Counted from the first letter of the stretch, positions 51,233-63,555 are shown. The stretch: 64,000 nucleotides of DNA from Tetragonia tetragonoides (GCA_038025085.1 CM076153.1:3596001-3660000), one strand, 5' to 3'. Numbers and translations are program-made. Notes: generated by a model not told the origin, from the sequence alone.

Positions 51233-51712
51233 TTAGCCTCTGTTTGGTTGGGCAGAAAACCGTTTTCAGTGTAAAATGTATTTCCGTTCACATTTTTTAT
51301 TGTTTGGTTATAACGAAAAACAATTTTCCTGAAAAAACTTTTTTTTATAAAAAATAAAATCTACTAACATAGTTGCGTCGATCTCAACAAGTTAGGTGAA
51401 TTGAAAAAAAAAAAATCACCTCAAACGCATATCGGAGTCAAAAATTATACTTATTTGAATAAAACAACAATATTGAGAAAGTGTCCCGAAAATTCAGCCC
51501 GAGGCCCAATCAAGTCGGGTGCGAGTTTGTTTTTATGACCCGATGTCCCGACAACCAAACCCGATGATCAAGTCCACTATTAGTGCTCCGGGGAGATAGT
51601 GTCCCACCAACGAAAAACCGTTTTCCCTTCATTTTGAAGGGAAAACATTTACACCTATATCCCCCCTGAAAACCATTTTCCTTCTCATTGTAAACCAAAC
51701 AACGGAGCCTTA
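51233..51712. mobile_element. PIF/Harbinger-like MITE, 474 bp
   Basis: TTA is present on both sides (51233-51235, 51710-51712). The ends GCCTCTGTTTGGTTGGGC and, inverted, GGCTCCGTTGTTTGGTTTAC are inverted repeats; internal AAAACCGTTTTC motifs recur on both sides. The TTA duplication favours PIF/Harbinger, though GGCTCCGTTTGTTTGG ends also occur in hAT MITEs. Its right side touches the 3' end of Helitron-like element F. Confidence 0.6.
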
Positions 51713-51884
51713 GTGTGCATATCCGTGCAATATATGGAATGTTAATTATTTTTAGTTTTATTATTTTAAATTAATGTTTTTTGATGATTTGTCACGCTTC
51801 CAACTTTGTTGTAATAATTTTTCTTTTTACATTTTTGGTGCAAATTTTTTGATTAACTGAAAACAAAAAATTAAAGCAATACAA

Positions 51885-53705
51885 TTCCGAAATGAAAGTG
51901 GATATTTTCGCGTCACACGGGACACCCTTGCTGAACAAAAAAGGCCCCCGGGGTCTACTGACGGGTCTCTCATAATAGGCTTCTAAGAGCGTTTTTAAAG
52001 GACACCAATGTAAGGGCGGAACGCCGAAGGCATGAGTGATATAGAAGTTCGGGGATTCGGATAACCCTCCCAGAGGCAACAAGAGTCCTCTAGGGTTATG
52101 ATAGACCCCACCCCAAGAAGTTTGGGCAAAATTTATACCCGTGATCCCGAAAGTCGAAAACGAAAACTACGGAACACGCCTAGGGGACATGGGAGGCACT
52201 CGGGGACGGTTATCAGGTCCATGGTAGGTTGGGAAGAGCTTTTTACGGGACACTGGTGTAAGAGTTAGAACACCAAAGGCATGGGTGATATCGAAGTTCG
52301 GGGATCCGAATGTCCCTCCTAGGGCACCGAGGATCCTCTAGGGTCATGATAAACCCCCCAGAGAAGTTTGGGCAATAATGACACTCGGGGCCCAGGAAGC
52401 CGGAAACAAAGGCTTTAATCCACTTTTTTGAGCTTCCGGGAGACCGCCGAACGAAAGTGGATATTTCGATCCACATCGCACGGAACACCCCAAAGGAACA
52501 TGAGAGGCCCTCAGGGTCACTTATCCAGTCCCTGGTAGTCTTGGAATGATGTTTTACGGGACACTAGCGTAAAAGCAGAACACAAAAGGCATGGGTGATA
52601 TCAAAGTTCGGTGATTCAGATGTCCCTCCTAGGGCACCGACGGTACTCTAGGGTCATGATAGATCGCCCAGAAAACTTTGGGCAAAAACGACACCCGGGC
52701 CTCGGAATGCCGAAAACGAATGCTATATAATCCACGTGTTTTGGGCTTCCATGAGGCCTCGGATAGAAGGTGGATATTTTTACAACACATCGCACGGAAC
52801 ACCCCTAGAGGACATACGAGACCCTCGGGATCGCTTATTCTATCCCTGATAGACTTGGAAGGACATTTTTACAAGACACTTGTGTAAGAGCCGGAACACC
52901 AAAGACATTACGGATATCAAAGTTCAAGATCCGGATGTCCCTCCCAGGGCACCGAGGGTCCTCTAGGGTCAATACTCATGATAGATCCCGCGGAGAAGTT
53001 TTGGCAAATATGACACCTGGGCCCGGGAAGCCGAAAATGAAGGCTATAATCTACGTTTTCAGGGCTTCCCAGAGGCCCCGGAATGAAGATGGATATTCTT
53101 GCACCACATTTTACGGAATACCCTTATAGGACATCGGAGGCGCCCGGGGTCGCTTATCAGTCCCTGATAGGCTTGGAATGGCGTATTATGGGACATTGGT
53201 GTAGGTGCCAAAACATCAAAGACATGGGTGATATCGAAGTTTGGGAATCCGGATGTCCCTCACAGAGCACCGAGGGTACTCGTGGGTCATGATAGAACAT
53301 CTGGAGAAGTTTGGGTAAAAATGACAGTCGGGCCCCAGGATGCCGAACGAAGGCAATAATCCACATTTTTGTGCTTAAGGGAGGCCCCGGAACGAAGATA
53401 AATATTTTCACACAACATCGCACGGAACGTCCTTATGGGACATGGGAGGCACTCAGGGTTGTTTATCTGGTCCCTGGTAGACTTGGAAGGCGTTTTACGG
53501 GACATTGGTGTAATAGCCAAAACACCAAAGGCATGAGGGATATCAAAGTTTGGAGATCTGGATGTCCCTCCCGAGGCACCAAGGGTCGTCTAGGGTCATG
53601 ATAGACCCCTTGGATAAGTTCGGGCAAAAATGACACCAGGGGCCAAAGAAGCCGAAAACGAAGGCTATAATCCACGATTTTTGGGCTTCCGGGAGGCCCC
53701 GATAT
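51885..53705 (-). repeat. GC-rich 310-bp tandem array, block F1
   Basis: About six units. Landmarks GGTGTAAGAGTTAGAACACC, CCTCTAGGGTCATGATAGA and GAAGTTTGGGCAAAAATGAC recur with the family period. It ends at the hAT insertion. Confidence 0.95.
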
Positions 53706-54453
53706 TAGGCCTGACAATGGGTCGGGTTCGGGTTGGTTGGAGCATCACCCGCATCCAACCATTTAATTTTTCTACTTCATCCGTCCACCCATCACCCATA
53801 AAACATTCCACCCACATACAATCCACCCATTATCCACGAGTGAACGGATGGATACCGGGTGGTGAACAGGTGAAAAATATCACCAAAGTAATACGTAAAT
53901 CAACTTATCAATTTACTCATCAAATCGCATCATTAACCGAAGTAACTTTTGACTGCTAAACTACTTGACAATTGACAAATATAATAAGCCTAGCTTGTTC
54001 AACTTCAACATATATATATTCAACCAATCTATTAAATTTAAATTGAACATAAACTGATTGATTCATAACTTCTGAGCATACATTACAGTACCACACTACT
54101 ACCATAGTACCATCCAGAAACAGTGATTCCATGGCATGAGCAACAAAATGTATGCTACATATCCAGAATTGATTGGTACTGTAGTAGTATAGTGTAGAAC
54201 AGTGTTTTTTGGTTTGGTTTATTTATAAATATTTTAACATATATATACATTAAAAATACTATAAACGGGTGATGGGTGGGTGAACGGGTGGATTCGTGGG
54301 TGAAAAATCATCACCCGAATCCCACCCGATCCATCATCCGATCCACCCGTCACCCGCCTAATCATCCATTTAAACGGGTTTTCATCCATTTATTTGGGTC
54401 GGGTGAAGCGGGTATCCATGGATGCGGGTGACATTGCCAGCCCTATCCGAGAT
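53698..54453. mobile_element. hAT element inserted in the 310-bp array
   Basis: A 740-bp element (53706-54445) with 14-bp inverted ends, TAGGCCTGACAATG and, inverted, TAGGGCTGGCAATG, interrupts one array unit. The flanking 8-bp sequences CCCGATAT and TCCGAGAT match at six positions, fitting a hAT target duplication. GGGTCGGGT- and ACCCATCACCC-type motifs lie near both ends; no transposase is seen. Confidence 0.85.
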
Positions 54454-56323
54454 GAAGGTGGATATTTTTGCACCACATCGCATGGAACACGCCTAGAGAA
54501 CACGGGAGGCCCTCAGGGTCGCTTATTCGGTCATGAAAGGCTTGGAAAGGCGTTTTCGGGACAATGGTGTAATAGGCAAAACATTAAATGCATGTGTGAT
54601 ATCGAAATTCGGGGATCTCGATGTCTCTCCATGGGAACCGAGGATATTTTAGGGTCATGATAGACCCTCCGTATAAGTATGAGCAAAAATGACACCCGGG
54701 CCCCGGGAAGGTGAAAACAAAGGCTCGTAACGTTTTATGGGCTTTCTAGAGGCTTGGGACAATGGTGGATATTTTCACACAACATCGCACGGAACAACTC
54801 AAGAAGACATAGAGGCCCTCGGGGTCGCTTATCTGGTCCATGAGAGGCTTGGAAGGGCGTTTTCGAGACACTGGTGTAAGAGCCAAAACTCAAAGTTCGG
54901 GGATCCAGATATCCCTCCCGGAGAAATAAGGGTAATCTAGGGTCATGATAGAACCGTAGGAGAAGTTTGGGTGAAAATGACAATCGGGCTTCGAGAAGCC
55001 GAATACATTAGTTATAATCCATGTTTTTTGGGCTTCCGGCAGGCCCCAGAACGAAGGTAAATAATTTCACACCACATCACACGGAACACCCCTAGGGGAC
55101 AAGGGGGCCCTCAGGTCGCTTATTCGGTCACTGATAGGCTGGGAAGGGCGTTTTACCGGATTCTGGTGGAAAAGCCAAAACACAAAAGGCATGGGGATAT
55201 CAAAGTATGAGGATCTGGATGTCCCTCCCTGGGGTCCTCTAGGGTCATGATAGACTCTTTGGAGAAGTTTGGGCAAAATTGATACCCGAGGCCCGGAAAG
55301 CCGAAAACGAAGGCTATAACCAAGTTTTTTGGGCTTTCGAGAGGCCTCGGAACGAAGGTGGATATTTTCACACCACATTGCATGGAACACCCCTAGGGGA
55401 TATAGGAGGCGCTCGAGTCGCTTATCCGGTCCCTAATAGGCTTGGAAGGGCGTTTTTGGGAGACTGTTGTAAGAGTTTGAACACCAACGGCGTGGGTGAT
55501 TTCAAAGTTCGGGGATTCGGATGTCCCTCCCGGGGTACCCAGGGTACTCAAGGATCATGATAGACCCTCCGAATATGTTTGGGCAAAAATGACACCCGTG
55601 GCCCAGGAAGCTGAAAACGAAGGCTATAATCCACGTTTTTTGGGCATCCGGGAGGCCTTGGAACGAAGGTGGATATTTTCACACCACATCGCACGAAAGA
55701 ACACTAGAGGACATGGGAGGCACTCGGGGTCGCTTATTTGATCCCTGTTAGGCTTGGAAGGGCATTTTTGGAAGATTGATGTAAGAGTCGGAACACCAAT
55801 GTCAAGGGTGATATCGAAGTTCGGGGATTCGAATGTCCCTCCCATGGCACTGAGGGTACTCTAGGATCATGATAGACCCTCCGAATAAGTTTGGGCGAAA
55901 ATGAAAACTAGGGCTCGGGAAGCCGAAAACGAAGGCTATAATCCACCTTTTTTTGGGCTTCCGTGAGGCCTCAAAACGAAGGTGAATATTTTCACACCAC
56001 ATCGCACGAAACCTCTCCAGAGGACATGGAAGGCCATTGGGGGTCACTTATCTGGTCCCTGATAGGCTTGGAATGGCGTTTTTGTGAGACTAGTGTAAGA
56101 GCCAGAACACACATGGCATTGGCGATATTGAAGTTCGGGGATTCAAATGTCCCTCATGGGGCACCGAGGGTACTCTAGGGTCATGATAGACCACCTGAAT
56201 AAGTTGGGGGGGGGAAATGACACCAGGGCCCAGGGAAGTCGAAAACGAAGGGTATCATCCACTTTTTGGGCTTCCGGGAGGCCCGGAACGAATGTGGATA
56301 TTTTCACACCACATCGCACTAAA
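54446..56323 (-). repeat. GC-rich 310-bp tandem array, block F2
   Basis: About six units, continuing the unit broken by the hAT insertion and itself broken at 56312-56323 by the Mutator-like element. Confidence 0.95.
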
Positions 56324-57079
56324 ATTTTTTAAATGGACCTAAGTCCAGCCAACTTGGCTGGACATTGATGGCTCTTTCGTTATTTACTGGACACGCAGGG
56401 GCGTTTTTGTAATTTTGTGTCAACACATCTCGGTTCCTTTTCTTTTACATTTTGTGGCACTCTCTCTCCTCTCAAATTCTCTCTCTCTCTTCTCTCAAAT
56501 TTTCTCTCTCCTCTCAAATTTTCATAGAATTTAATGAATTTTTTGAGGCTTCAAACTTAAAATTTAATCCATGATATTTGTATACTTAGATTCATCTCCA
56601 TTTCTAGAGCTTATCAAGCACCAATTTGAGGTAGTTTAATACTCTCCACGACGAGAGAGAAAATCAAACGAATTGGCCGGTGTGTTTGGCGGTGTGTGGG
56701 CGGTGACTCGGTGAGATGATGGGATGGATGGTGGCTGGGTTGTGAAGCGAAATGTGTGGTGGTTGTGAAGGAGTTGAGAGCAGCGGCTGGGTGGTGCGCC
56801 AATGATGAAAGGCTGGACACTTGTGGCTTTGATGTGGTGGTGGAGGGTGGTTTCAGTGGTGGCCATGGAAGGAGCGCATGAACACCATCGTGAGTCGTGA
56901 CACTGCAAGATGTATTGTGAATGTTGAAGTTGTTGTACATTAATTATGAACATTTAGTACACTTGATTTTAGAATTATGAACAATAAAAAGATGGTGAAC
57001 AGTTAATATATTGATTATGAACATTTAGTATATGTTCAATGAACATTTGATCTATCAATTATGAACAATAAAATGAATG

Positions 57080-58040
57080 GCTCATAATATTTAAACATAA
57101 GGTATATAAGCGTAATCTTCATTTAAAATGGTCTAATAGTTCATGAACCATAAAAGTAAGGTCCATTTAAAGTAGTCTAAGAGTTCATAAGTTATAAACA
57201 TTATGTTCATTTAAAATAATCTAATAGTTCATACTGTATAAACGTAATGTTCATTTAAAACGGTCCAATTGTTCATAAGTTATAAACGTAAGATTCACTT
57301 TAATTGGTTTAATAGTTCATAAGGTATAAATGTAATGTTCATTCAAAATGGTCTAATAGTTCATAAGATATAAATGTAAGGTTCATTAAAAGTATTCTTA
57401 TAGTTCATAAGACAAAAACGTAATGTTCAATAAAAAAAATATTCTACTAGTTCATAAGTTATAAATGCAATGTTCATTAAAAATAGCCTAATAGTTCATA
57501 AGAAATAAACGTAATGTTCATTAACACTAGTCTAATACGAAGTAGTTGATAAGCCATAATCTATGAACAATAAGACTATTTTAATGAACATTGCACTTAG
57601 AAGCGATGAACAATTAGACTATTTGTAACGAATATTACGTATATAACCTATGAACACTTAGACTACTTTTAATGAACATTACATTTGTAGCCTATGAACA
57701 ATAAGATTATTTTAAATGAACATTGCACTTATAAGTGATGAACAATTAGACTATTTTTAATGAGCATTACGTATATAACATTTGAACACTTAAACTATTT
57801 TTAATGAATGTTACATATGTAACCTATGAACAATAAGACTATTTTAATTGAACACTGTACTTATAACCGATGAACAATTAGACTATTTTTAATGAACATT
57901 ATGTACATAACCTATGCATAATTAGACTATTTTTGATAAACATTACATAGGTAACAACCTATGAACAATAAGACTATTTTAATGAATATTGCACTTATAA
58001 CTAATGAACAATTAGAGTATTTTTAATGAACATTACGTAA
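57080..58040. repeat. Two inverted arrays of a ~45-bp minisatellite
   Basis: The left arm (57080-57540) repeats TAGTTCATAAGTTATAAACG plus AATGTTCATTAAAA about ten times at 44-46 bp steps. The right arm (57545-58040) repeats the reverse complement, with landmarks TTAGACTATTTTTAATGAAC and ATTACGTATATAACCTATGA, about eleven times. The two arms meet near 57542 and could pair over nearly 1 kb. Confidence 0.9.
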
Positions 58041-58444
58041 ATTAAATTATGAACCTTTGATATTATATTAGCAAATGTAGACGTAAGATATAAATTTAAT
58101 AATCCACAAATTATAAACCTAAAGTTAATTAATTAATAATAGTCTAAGGTTCACAAAATTATGAAAATAAAGCTTTAGTAATGTAAGTAATCTATTGAAA
58201 CAACAAAAAGAAAACAAAAAAAACAAAAAAAAAAACACAAGAAGTGCAAAGTCACGTGGGAGGACAAATTGGGATGAAATCAGTGTGTGCCATCACAAAC
58301 AATATGGAAGGAGTGAAAATTGAGGATGCTGGGCCTGCTGACGATTCGCGTGGGTCAAAAGAACGGTATTGTTTTTTGAAATATACTGGGCAGAGAGCGA
58401 AATGAATTTGGGCAGACTTGCCAAGCGCGGTAAAAGACTTCATA

Positions 58445-58500
58445 CTGGGCCTGAGTCCAGCCATATTGGCTGGACGCAATATGGCTGGACTCAGGCCCAG
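58445..58500. repeat. 24-bp perfect palindrome at the MULE right end
   Basis: CTGGGCCTGAGTCCAGCCAT(ATTG) at 58445-58468 is exactly reversed at 58477-58500, with an 8-bp loop GCTGGACG. It contains the terminal inverted repeat sequence twice, head to head. Confidence 0.95.
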
Positions 58501-58513
58501 CGAATAAGAATTG

Positions 58514-59425
58514 CATCGCACTAAACACTTTAAGTGGACATGGGGGGCCCTCGGGGTCCCTTATCTGTTCCTTGATATGTACAGAATGACGTTTTATGGA
58601 ACACTGGTGTAAGAGTCGGAACACCAAAGGCATGGGTGATATCGAAGTTCGGTGATCCGGATGTCCATCTTAGGGCACCGAACGTCCTCTAGGGTCATGA
58701 TATACCACTTGAGAAATTTGGGCAAACGTGACACCTGGGGGGTCGTGGAGCCGGAAACAAAGGCTATATAATCCACATTTTTTGAGATTTCGGGAGGCCC
58801 CAGAACGATTCTGGATATTTTCAAACTACGTCGCACGGAACACCCAAAGTGGACATTGGAGATCATCGGGGTTGCTTATCCGGACTCTGATAGGCTTGGA
58901 AGGGCGTTTTTACAAGACACTGGTGTAAGATTTAGAACACCAAAGACATGGGTGATATCTAAGTTCGGGGATCTGGACATCCCTTCCAAGACACCGAGGG
59001 TACTCTGATCTATGGTCATGATGATAGACCCCGCGGAGAAGTTTGGGCAAAAATTACACCCGTCCTCGGAAAGCCGAAAAAGAAGGCTTTACTTCTCGTA
59101 TTTTGGGTTTCTGAGAGGCCTTAGAACGAATGTGCATATTTGTACACCACATCATACGGAACACCCCTATGGGACATGGGAGGCGCTCGAGGTCTCTTAT
59201 CCGATCCTTAATAAGCTTAGAAGGGCTATTTACAGGAAATTGAAGTTAGAGCGCGACACCAAAGGCATGAGTGATATTGAAGTTCGGGGATCCGGATGTC
59301 CTTCCCGGGCCACCGAGGATCCTTTAGGGTCATAATAGACCCCCAGGAGAAGTTTGGGCAAACATGATACTCGAGTCTCGGGAAGCCGAAAACGAAGGCT
59401 ATAGTCCACATCATTTGAGCTTATG
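58514..59425 (-). repeat. GC-rich 310-bp tandem array, block F3
   Basis: About three units following the Mutator-like insertion; the array ends near 59425 without the family's 5' terminal segment. Confidence 0.93.
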
Positions 59426-61430
59426 TATATTTTTCACTCTAATGGTACTAAATGGTGTAGAATTCAGTTCGATTTTTTTAGTGTTGCGTTGTGAATTTTT
59501 GTTCAACTTTAAAGAATACATCTTTAATTCAGCTTAGTACAGTAAATTTAGATAAATTATATTTGGTTCAGATCAAAAAAACACAACTTATATTGATCAT
59601 ATGATTGGAGAATACATCCTAGATGGGCTAAATGGATAGCCTTGGTGCAAGAGAAAAGAAAAGAGAGACAAATAATAGAATGTAGCATTTCCTAAGAGAT
59701 TTTACTTTTTTTTCAGGGTTCTTATGAGGTTTTACTTAATTAGTATTTGGCCTGTCACTTGTGTTTGATAAAAATAAAACCTCTTAGAAGAACTGGAAAG
59801 TATAGATTCCAACAAATTCAATTGGATACTAGTCCAATCATTCACTCAAAAGGTAAGCTGGCATACAAGTAAGAACAACGAATAGAGACAAATTTGACAG
59901 AATTAGTAAGAGAATCCACTACAAATACGAAGAATGTACACTATGCCCAACCAAATTACTTTTATTTTGGTAGAGGAGTATACTTCGCCTCCCAATAAGC
60001 ATTCTCTTCCACCAAAAAATTGTTAGTAAGTAAAAACAAACCTTCACCTCCCAAGAAAAATTATCTTAGGAATTAATTAGGAACCGTAAAAAAGGCCATA
60101 AAAAAAAAGAAAAAGAAAAAGAAAAAGACGACTTTAATAAACACTTGAAAACAAAAGTTTGAACGCCACCTTGATATTCCATCGTTCTCTCCAAGGCAAA
60201 ATGATGTCTAATAAATAATAATGGAGTTACAACTTACACAAGCGCCTATTCAAATCCCTCAAATCATGCCATTCACAAATTATAATGCCAAGCTCCACGA
60301 AGGGCATCTTTGTAATCTCCATCCGCCTATTTCCCTTGTCACAGAATTTTCCCTCTTTTTCTTCTAAACTATTGTGCCTCCATCCATCCACAAACCTTGA
60401 TACTCATATACCTTGTGTAATTGTGTACCATACATACATTTTTATGTAATAGGGAAATAGGGAATAGTGAAAAACGGAAATCACCATACACATTTGATAG
60501 ATGAATTTTAACTTCTTAAGACACAAAATAGCACCCAACTTTTAAGAAAATAAAATGTTCTTAAAACGTGGGGACATTTCTATATATGATGTTAAAGGCT
60601 TTACCTACTGATATTAAACTAGTGAAGAAAATTTTGTAATTAGTTTTAAGTTTCCATAAGTGCAATAATACTTTTATTATCATTTGTGTTTGTGAGCAGA
60701 TAAAAATATGAATTAAAAATAGTTGTATAAGAATTAACATAGGTTATAGCCTTATAAAGCTAGAAGCAATATGCATAGTATATATACTTAGGAATTAAGA
60801 GATTACTCAATGTTCCATAAAAAAAAGGAGATTACTCAATGCTATGAGTTTATGGAGTTGTGCAAAGAAACTTTGTAAATTACTCCAGAGAAGCAAAAGA
60901 GAAAGAGGAGGGGTCCATGAGAGCCAAAAGGGACAGCAAATGAGAGCAATATATTTATTATGTGAATATTTAAAGTGAACCAAACGTTTAAGAAATAAGA
61001 AAAATAAAAATTCATGTACTCAAATCAAAACCTAGCTTATACAAAGTTTACCTCTCGTAATTTCATCGTTATTACAGTTATAATCGTACTGATATCGCAT
61101 GATCAAATCCGCGTATGTTAGCTTGTTCAACTATGTATTAAGTTTTTATAATTTGTGTTAGAGACTTCTTTAAATTTTTATAGGAGTTTTCACCATTATT
61201 TTATTTTATTTTATAGGAGTGTGTTTAAATTAATTATTTCTATTTTATATATCAGGGTCGAGCTTATTCTTTACATGTTGAAATTTTTACTAAAATGCAT
61301 GTATCAAATGTAACTGAATTCTACTAAAAAGTAAAATGAGTAGAACGAAGTCTAAGGAAGGGTGTGTTTTTATTCACAAATAAATTAAACTGAACTAAAC
61401 TGAAAAAAGAGTCTAGTCTGCCTCACTAAC
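59426..61430. other. Intergenic DNA, nothing recognised
   Basis: AT-rich intergenic sequence, including an (AAAAAG)n-like run at 60098-60127. No gene, RNA or element edge is evident. Confidence 0.5.
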
Positions 61431-62050
61431 AGCTGCATTAGCATTATATTCTGTCTCAAAAAAAACCCTAGCCTCCCTCTTTTCTTTCTCCTCCTTCTCT
61501 CTAAAACCCTAACCTTTAGTAGAACATATTTTCAGGCCGGGAGGGCCGATTTAGGCCATTTTCGGCCTGTGATTGAGGATTTTTATCAGGTTTAATCTTG
61601 ATCTAGCTTTTTTTTCGTTCTAGAGTTAAATAAATTTTTCTCCCTTTGTGGAGTTTCTAGGGATCTTCTTATCTTCCTTTCTATAGGACTCTTTTTTCGC
61701 CTATTGTGCGATTGATTTTTAGTAGAAGCAATATGAATTTGGGGACCAGATATACACACGATCGACGGAATCATACAGAGGTTTGTGGGCAAGCATTGCG
61801 TTACTTGTGGTGAAGATCTCCACTTCCGTGAAAGATGAAGATACATCAAAGGAAGCACATGGTTACTATGCAAGTTGGGAGTCGCACCTGAGTATTCTAG
61901 TATATTGGCTTGTTAGCGGATTTTTTGTTGTTTCTATTGATTTAGTATGTTCTAGGGTTATTTTTATTGTAGATGCCGTATGGCTTTTCTATGAATGAAA
62001 GTCTCCTATTCCTTTCTCAAAAAAAAAAAAAAAAAAACAACTGCATCAGC
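61431..62050 (+). mobile_element. Truncated LINE remnant with zinc-knuckle relic
   Basis: The right end is an A-run (62020-62037) after CTCCTATTCCTTTCTC, and flanking sequences AACAGCTGCATTAGC and AACAACTGCATCAGC match at 13 of 15 positions, a likely target duplication. At 61797-61838 one frame reads CVTCGEDLHFRER then TGA: a CX2CX4HX4C zinc knuckle with the last Cys replaced by a stop. Such knuckles occur in ORF1 of plant LINEs. The element is only about 590 bp, so most of a LINE has been lost, and it cannot code. Confidence 0.65.
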
Positions 62051-62535
62051 CTATTTGTGCTCCCCTTGACCCCCTTAGAAAAAAAAGAAATTACCAAATC
62101 AAATCACTTAAATCATCCAATAGACCAACACTAATTGCGTCAAACAAAATAAAAAGGGTACAGTTTTAGGGGTGAAATGAATAAACTGAACTAAATTCAA
62201 CACTAGTGAATTGAAATGAACAAAACTTAATTGATCTGAACACCACTTAACGGAATCAAACCCAACTTGCTATGTGAGACAAATGTATATTTTTGAACTG
62301 AAAATAACATAACTGAACATAATTAAACTGAAATGAAATTACTAAATTGACACGAGATCACTCCTAAACTGACCAAATAAACTCTAAATATAACATACTA
62401 AAAAGTCCTATGCGTCACTTGTGCTCTCACTGCTCCCTGACCCTAAAATAAATTAAAATACCCATTCATTAAAATCCCTTAAATCATGCAAATAGACCAA
62501 AACTAATTAGGGTTAAACAAAACCAAAAATGGTGT
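62050..62535. repeat. Imperfect duplication upstream of the DUF538 gene
   Basis: Two related segments, about 62047-62160 and 62405-62525, share the order TGTGCTC..., CTTAAATCATSCAA and ATAGACCAA(C/A)ACTAATT. They are about 360 bp apart, in the probable promoter of the downstream gene. Confidence 0.6.
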
Positions 62536-62679
62536 CAGGCTAGTTGTTCCAACCACCGCAAGGGACAAAATGGTAATATAACATTTAACATCCCTTTTAA
62601 ACTTGTCTTTCTACTTTCTCTCCTCCAAATCACTCTCTCACACACCCAGAAAAACCTCTATCTCCTCCACAAAATATCG

Positions 62680-63555
62680 ATGGCTATACCTAAAATCTTT
62701 CCCTCTAAACTCTCCTTACTTCTACTGACAATCTCTCTATTATTCTCACTTTCTCTCTCCTCCACAACTACAGTCCACGATCTCCTGAAGAAAAAGGGCC
62801 TCCCAGCAGGGTTACTTCCAAAAGAGGTAAAATCATACGAATATAACGACGAAAATGGCTTATTGGAAGTATTTCTTGACGGTCCATGTTTAACCAAATT
62901 CGAAAACAGGGTATATTTTGAGAGTGTTGTGAGGGCTAATCTTAGCTACGGTGAGCTTATGGCTGTTGAGGGTTTGTCTCAAGAAGAGCTTTTTATTTGG
63001 TTGCCTGTTAAAGAGATCGCTGTTAGTGACCCTAAATCTGGGATTATCTTGTTTGACATTGGTATGGCTCAAAAGCAATTCTCTTTGTCACTGTTTGAAG
63101 ATCCACCTAGTTGCAAATCCCAACAAGGTAATACTAATTAATAACCCAGTTCTTATTTTTGCTTTAATTGAATTGGGTATCTGTTATTTTCTGCTAATTT
63201 GATCAATTTGTGAATGTCAATTTCTCAATTTGGTTCTGGATTCTCTGGGTTTGTACTTACTGATTAGCTAGCCTGTCTGTCATCTTAGGAAATTAGAAAT
63301 TAGGGGTTGTTTGATTTTGGGCAAGTTTTAATTTCCTTGCCAATTTGGTGCAAAATTGAAAGATTATTGTTCATAAATTCCGGAATTTCTGGTCAAAAGC
63401 TTATGTTTAATTGATGCAAGTTAGTTAATTTATGGGTATGATACGTTTTTATTAATATTCGTAATTTAAAGCGTTAATGAAATATAGTGTATTTTCGTAC
63501 AGGGTATATAAGCTATAGTGGAAGGAAAGACAAAGGAATTGGAGTTCAAAGATGA
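62680..63555 (+). CDS. DUF538 family secreted protein
   Basis: Exon 1 (62680-63127) and exon 2 (63503-63555, TGA) join in phase through a GT-AG intron of 375 bp to give 166 residues, within the usual 140-180 for DUF538 proteins. Residues 1 to about 29 form a signal peptide with a Leu/Ser-rich hydrophobic core, so secretion is expected. The DUF538 body follows: DLLKKKGLPAGLLPKEVKSY, a central segment with GPC and FEN, and a C-terminal part with WLPVKEI and GIILFDIG. The short exon 2 adds a Gly- and basic-rich tail ending GVQR. Without splicing, translation would stop at 63141 with four different residues (GNTN). The biochemical role of DUF538 is not settled; links to chlorophyll or lipid hydrolysis and to stress have been proposed for the family. 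The start is the first ATG after a CT-rich leader (TCTCTCACACACCC). Confidence 0.9.

Larger units (their letters stand above)
56312..58525. mobile_element. Mutator-like (Pack-MULE-like) element, 2.2 kb
   Basis: CATCGCACTAAA is present at both junctions (56312-56323 and 58514-58525), a 9-12 bp target duplication inside a 310-bp unit. The ends are related inverted repeats: TGGACCTAAGTCCAGCCAAC on the left and, inverted, GGGCCTGAGTCCAGCCATAT on the right. Inside are a segment of ordinary composition (56400-56950) and a pair of inverted minisatellite arrays. No transposase is seen. The segment at 56560-56950 has a 5' UTR-like TTCTCTCTC character on one strand and an open frame (56614-56940, minus) with a Pro/His/Ser/Thr-rich product; it could be captured gene sequence, but I do not recognise it. 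Confidence 0.75.
51710..59425 (-). mobile_element. Helitron-like element F with nested insertions
   Basis: On the minus strand the 3' end reads CCATATATTGCACGG (hairpin with decayed left arm), then ATATGCACACTAA. The subterminal segment at 51730-51885 matches element E (TTTTTTGATGATTTGTCACG, CAACTTTGTTGTAATAATTT). The 310-bp array then runs in three pieces, 51885-53705, 54446-56323 and 58514-59425, about 15 units. The first gap is a hAT element and the second a Mutator-like element, both with target duplications in the array, so they inserted later. The family's 5' end is missing. Without the inserts the element is about 4.8 kb. Confidence 0.6.

Noticed and set aside
56614..56953. Two overlapping minus-strand frames, rich in His/Pro/Ser/Thr
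   Set aside because: They lie inside the Mutator-like element, overlap in two frames and are low in complexity; at most they are part of captured sequence.
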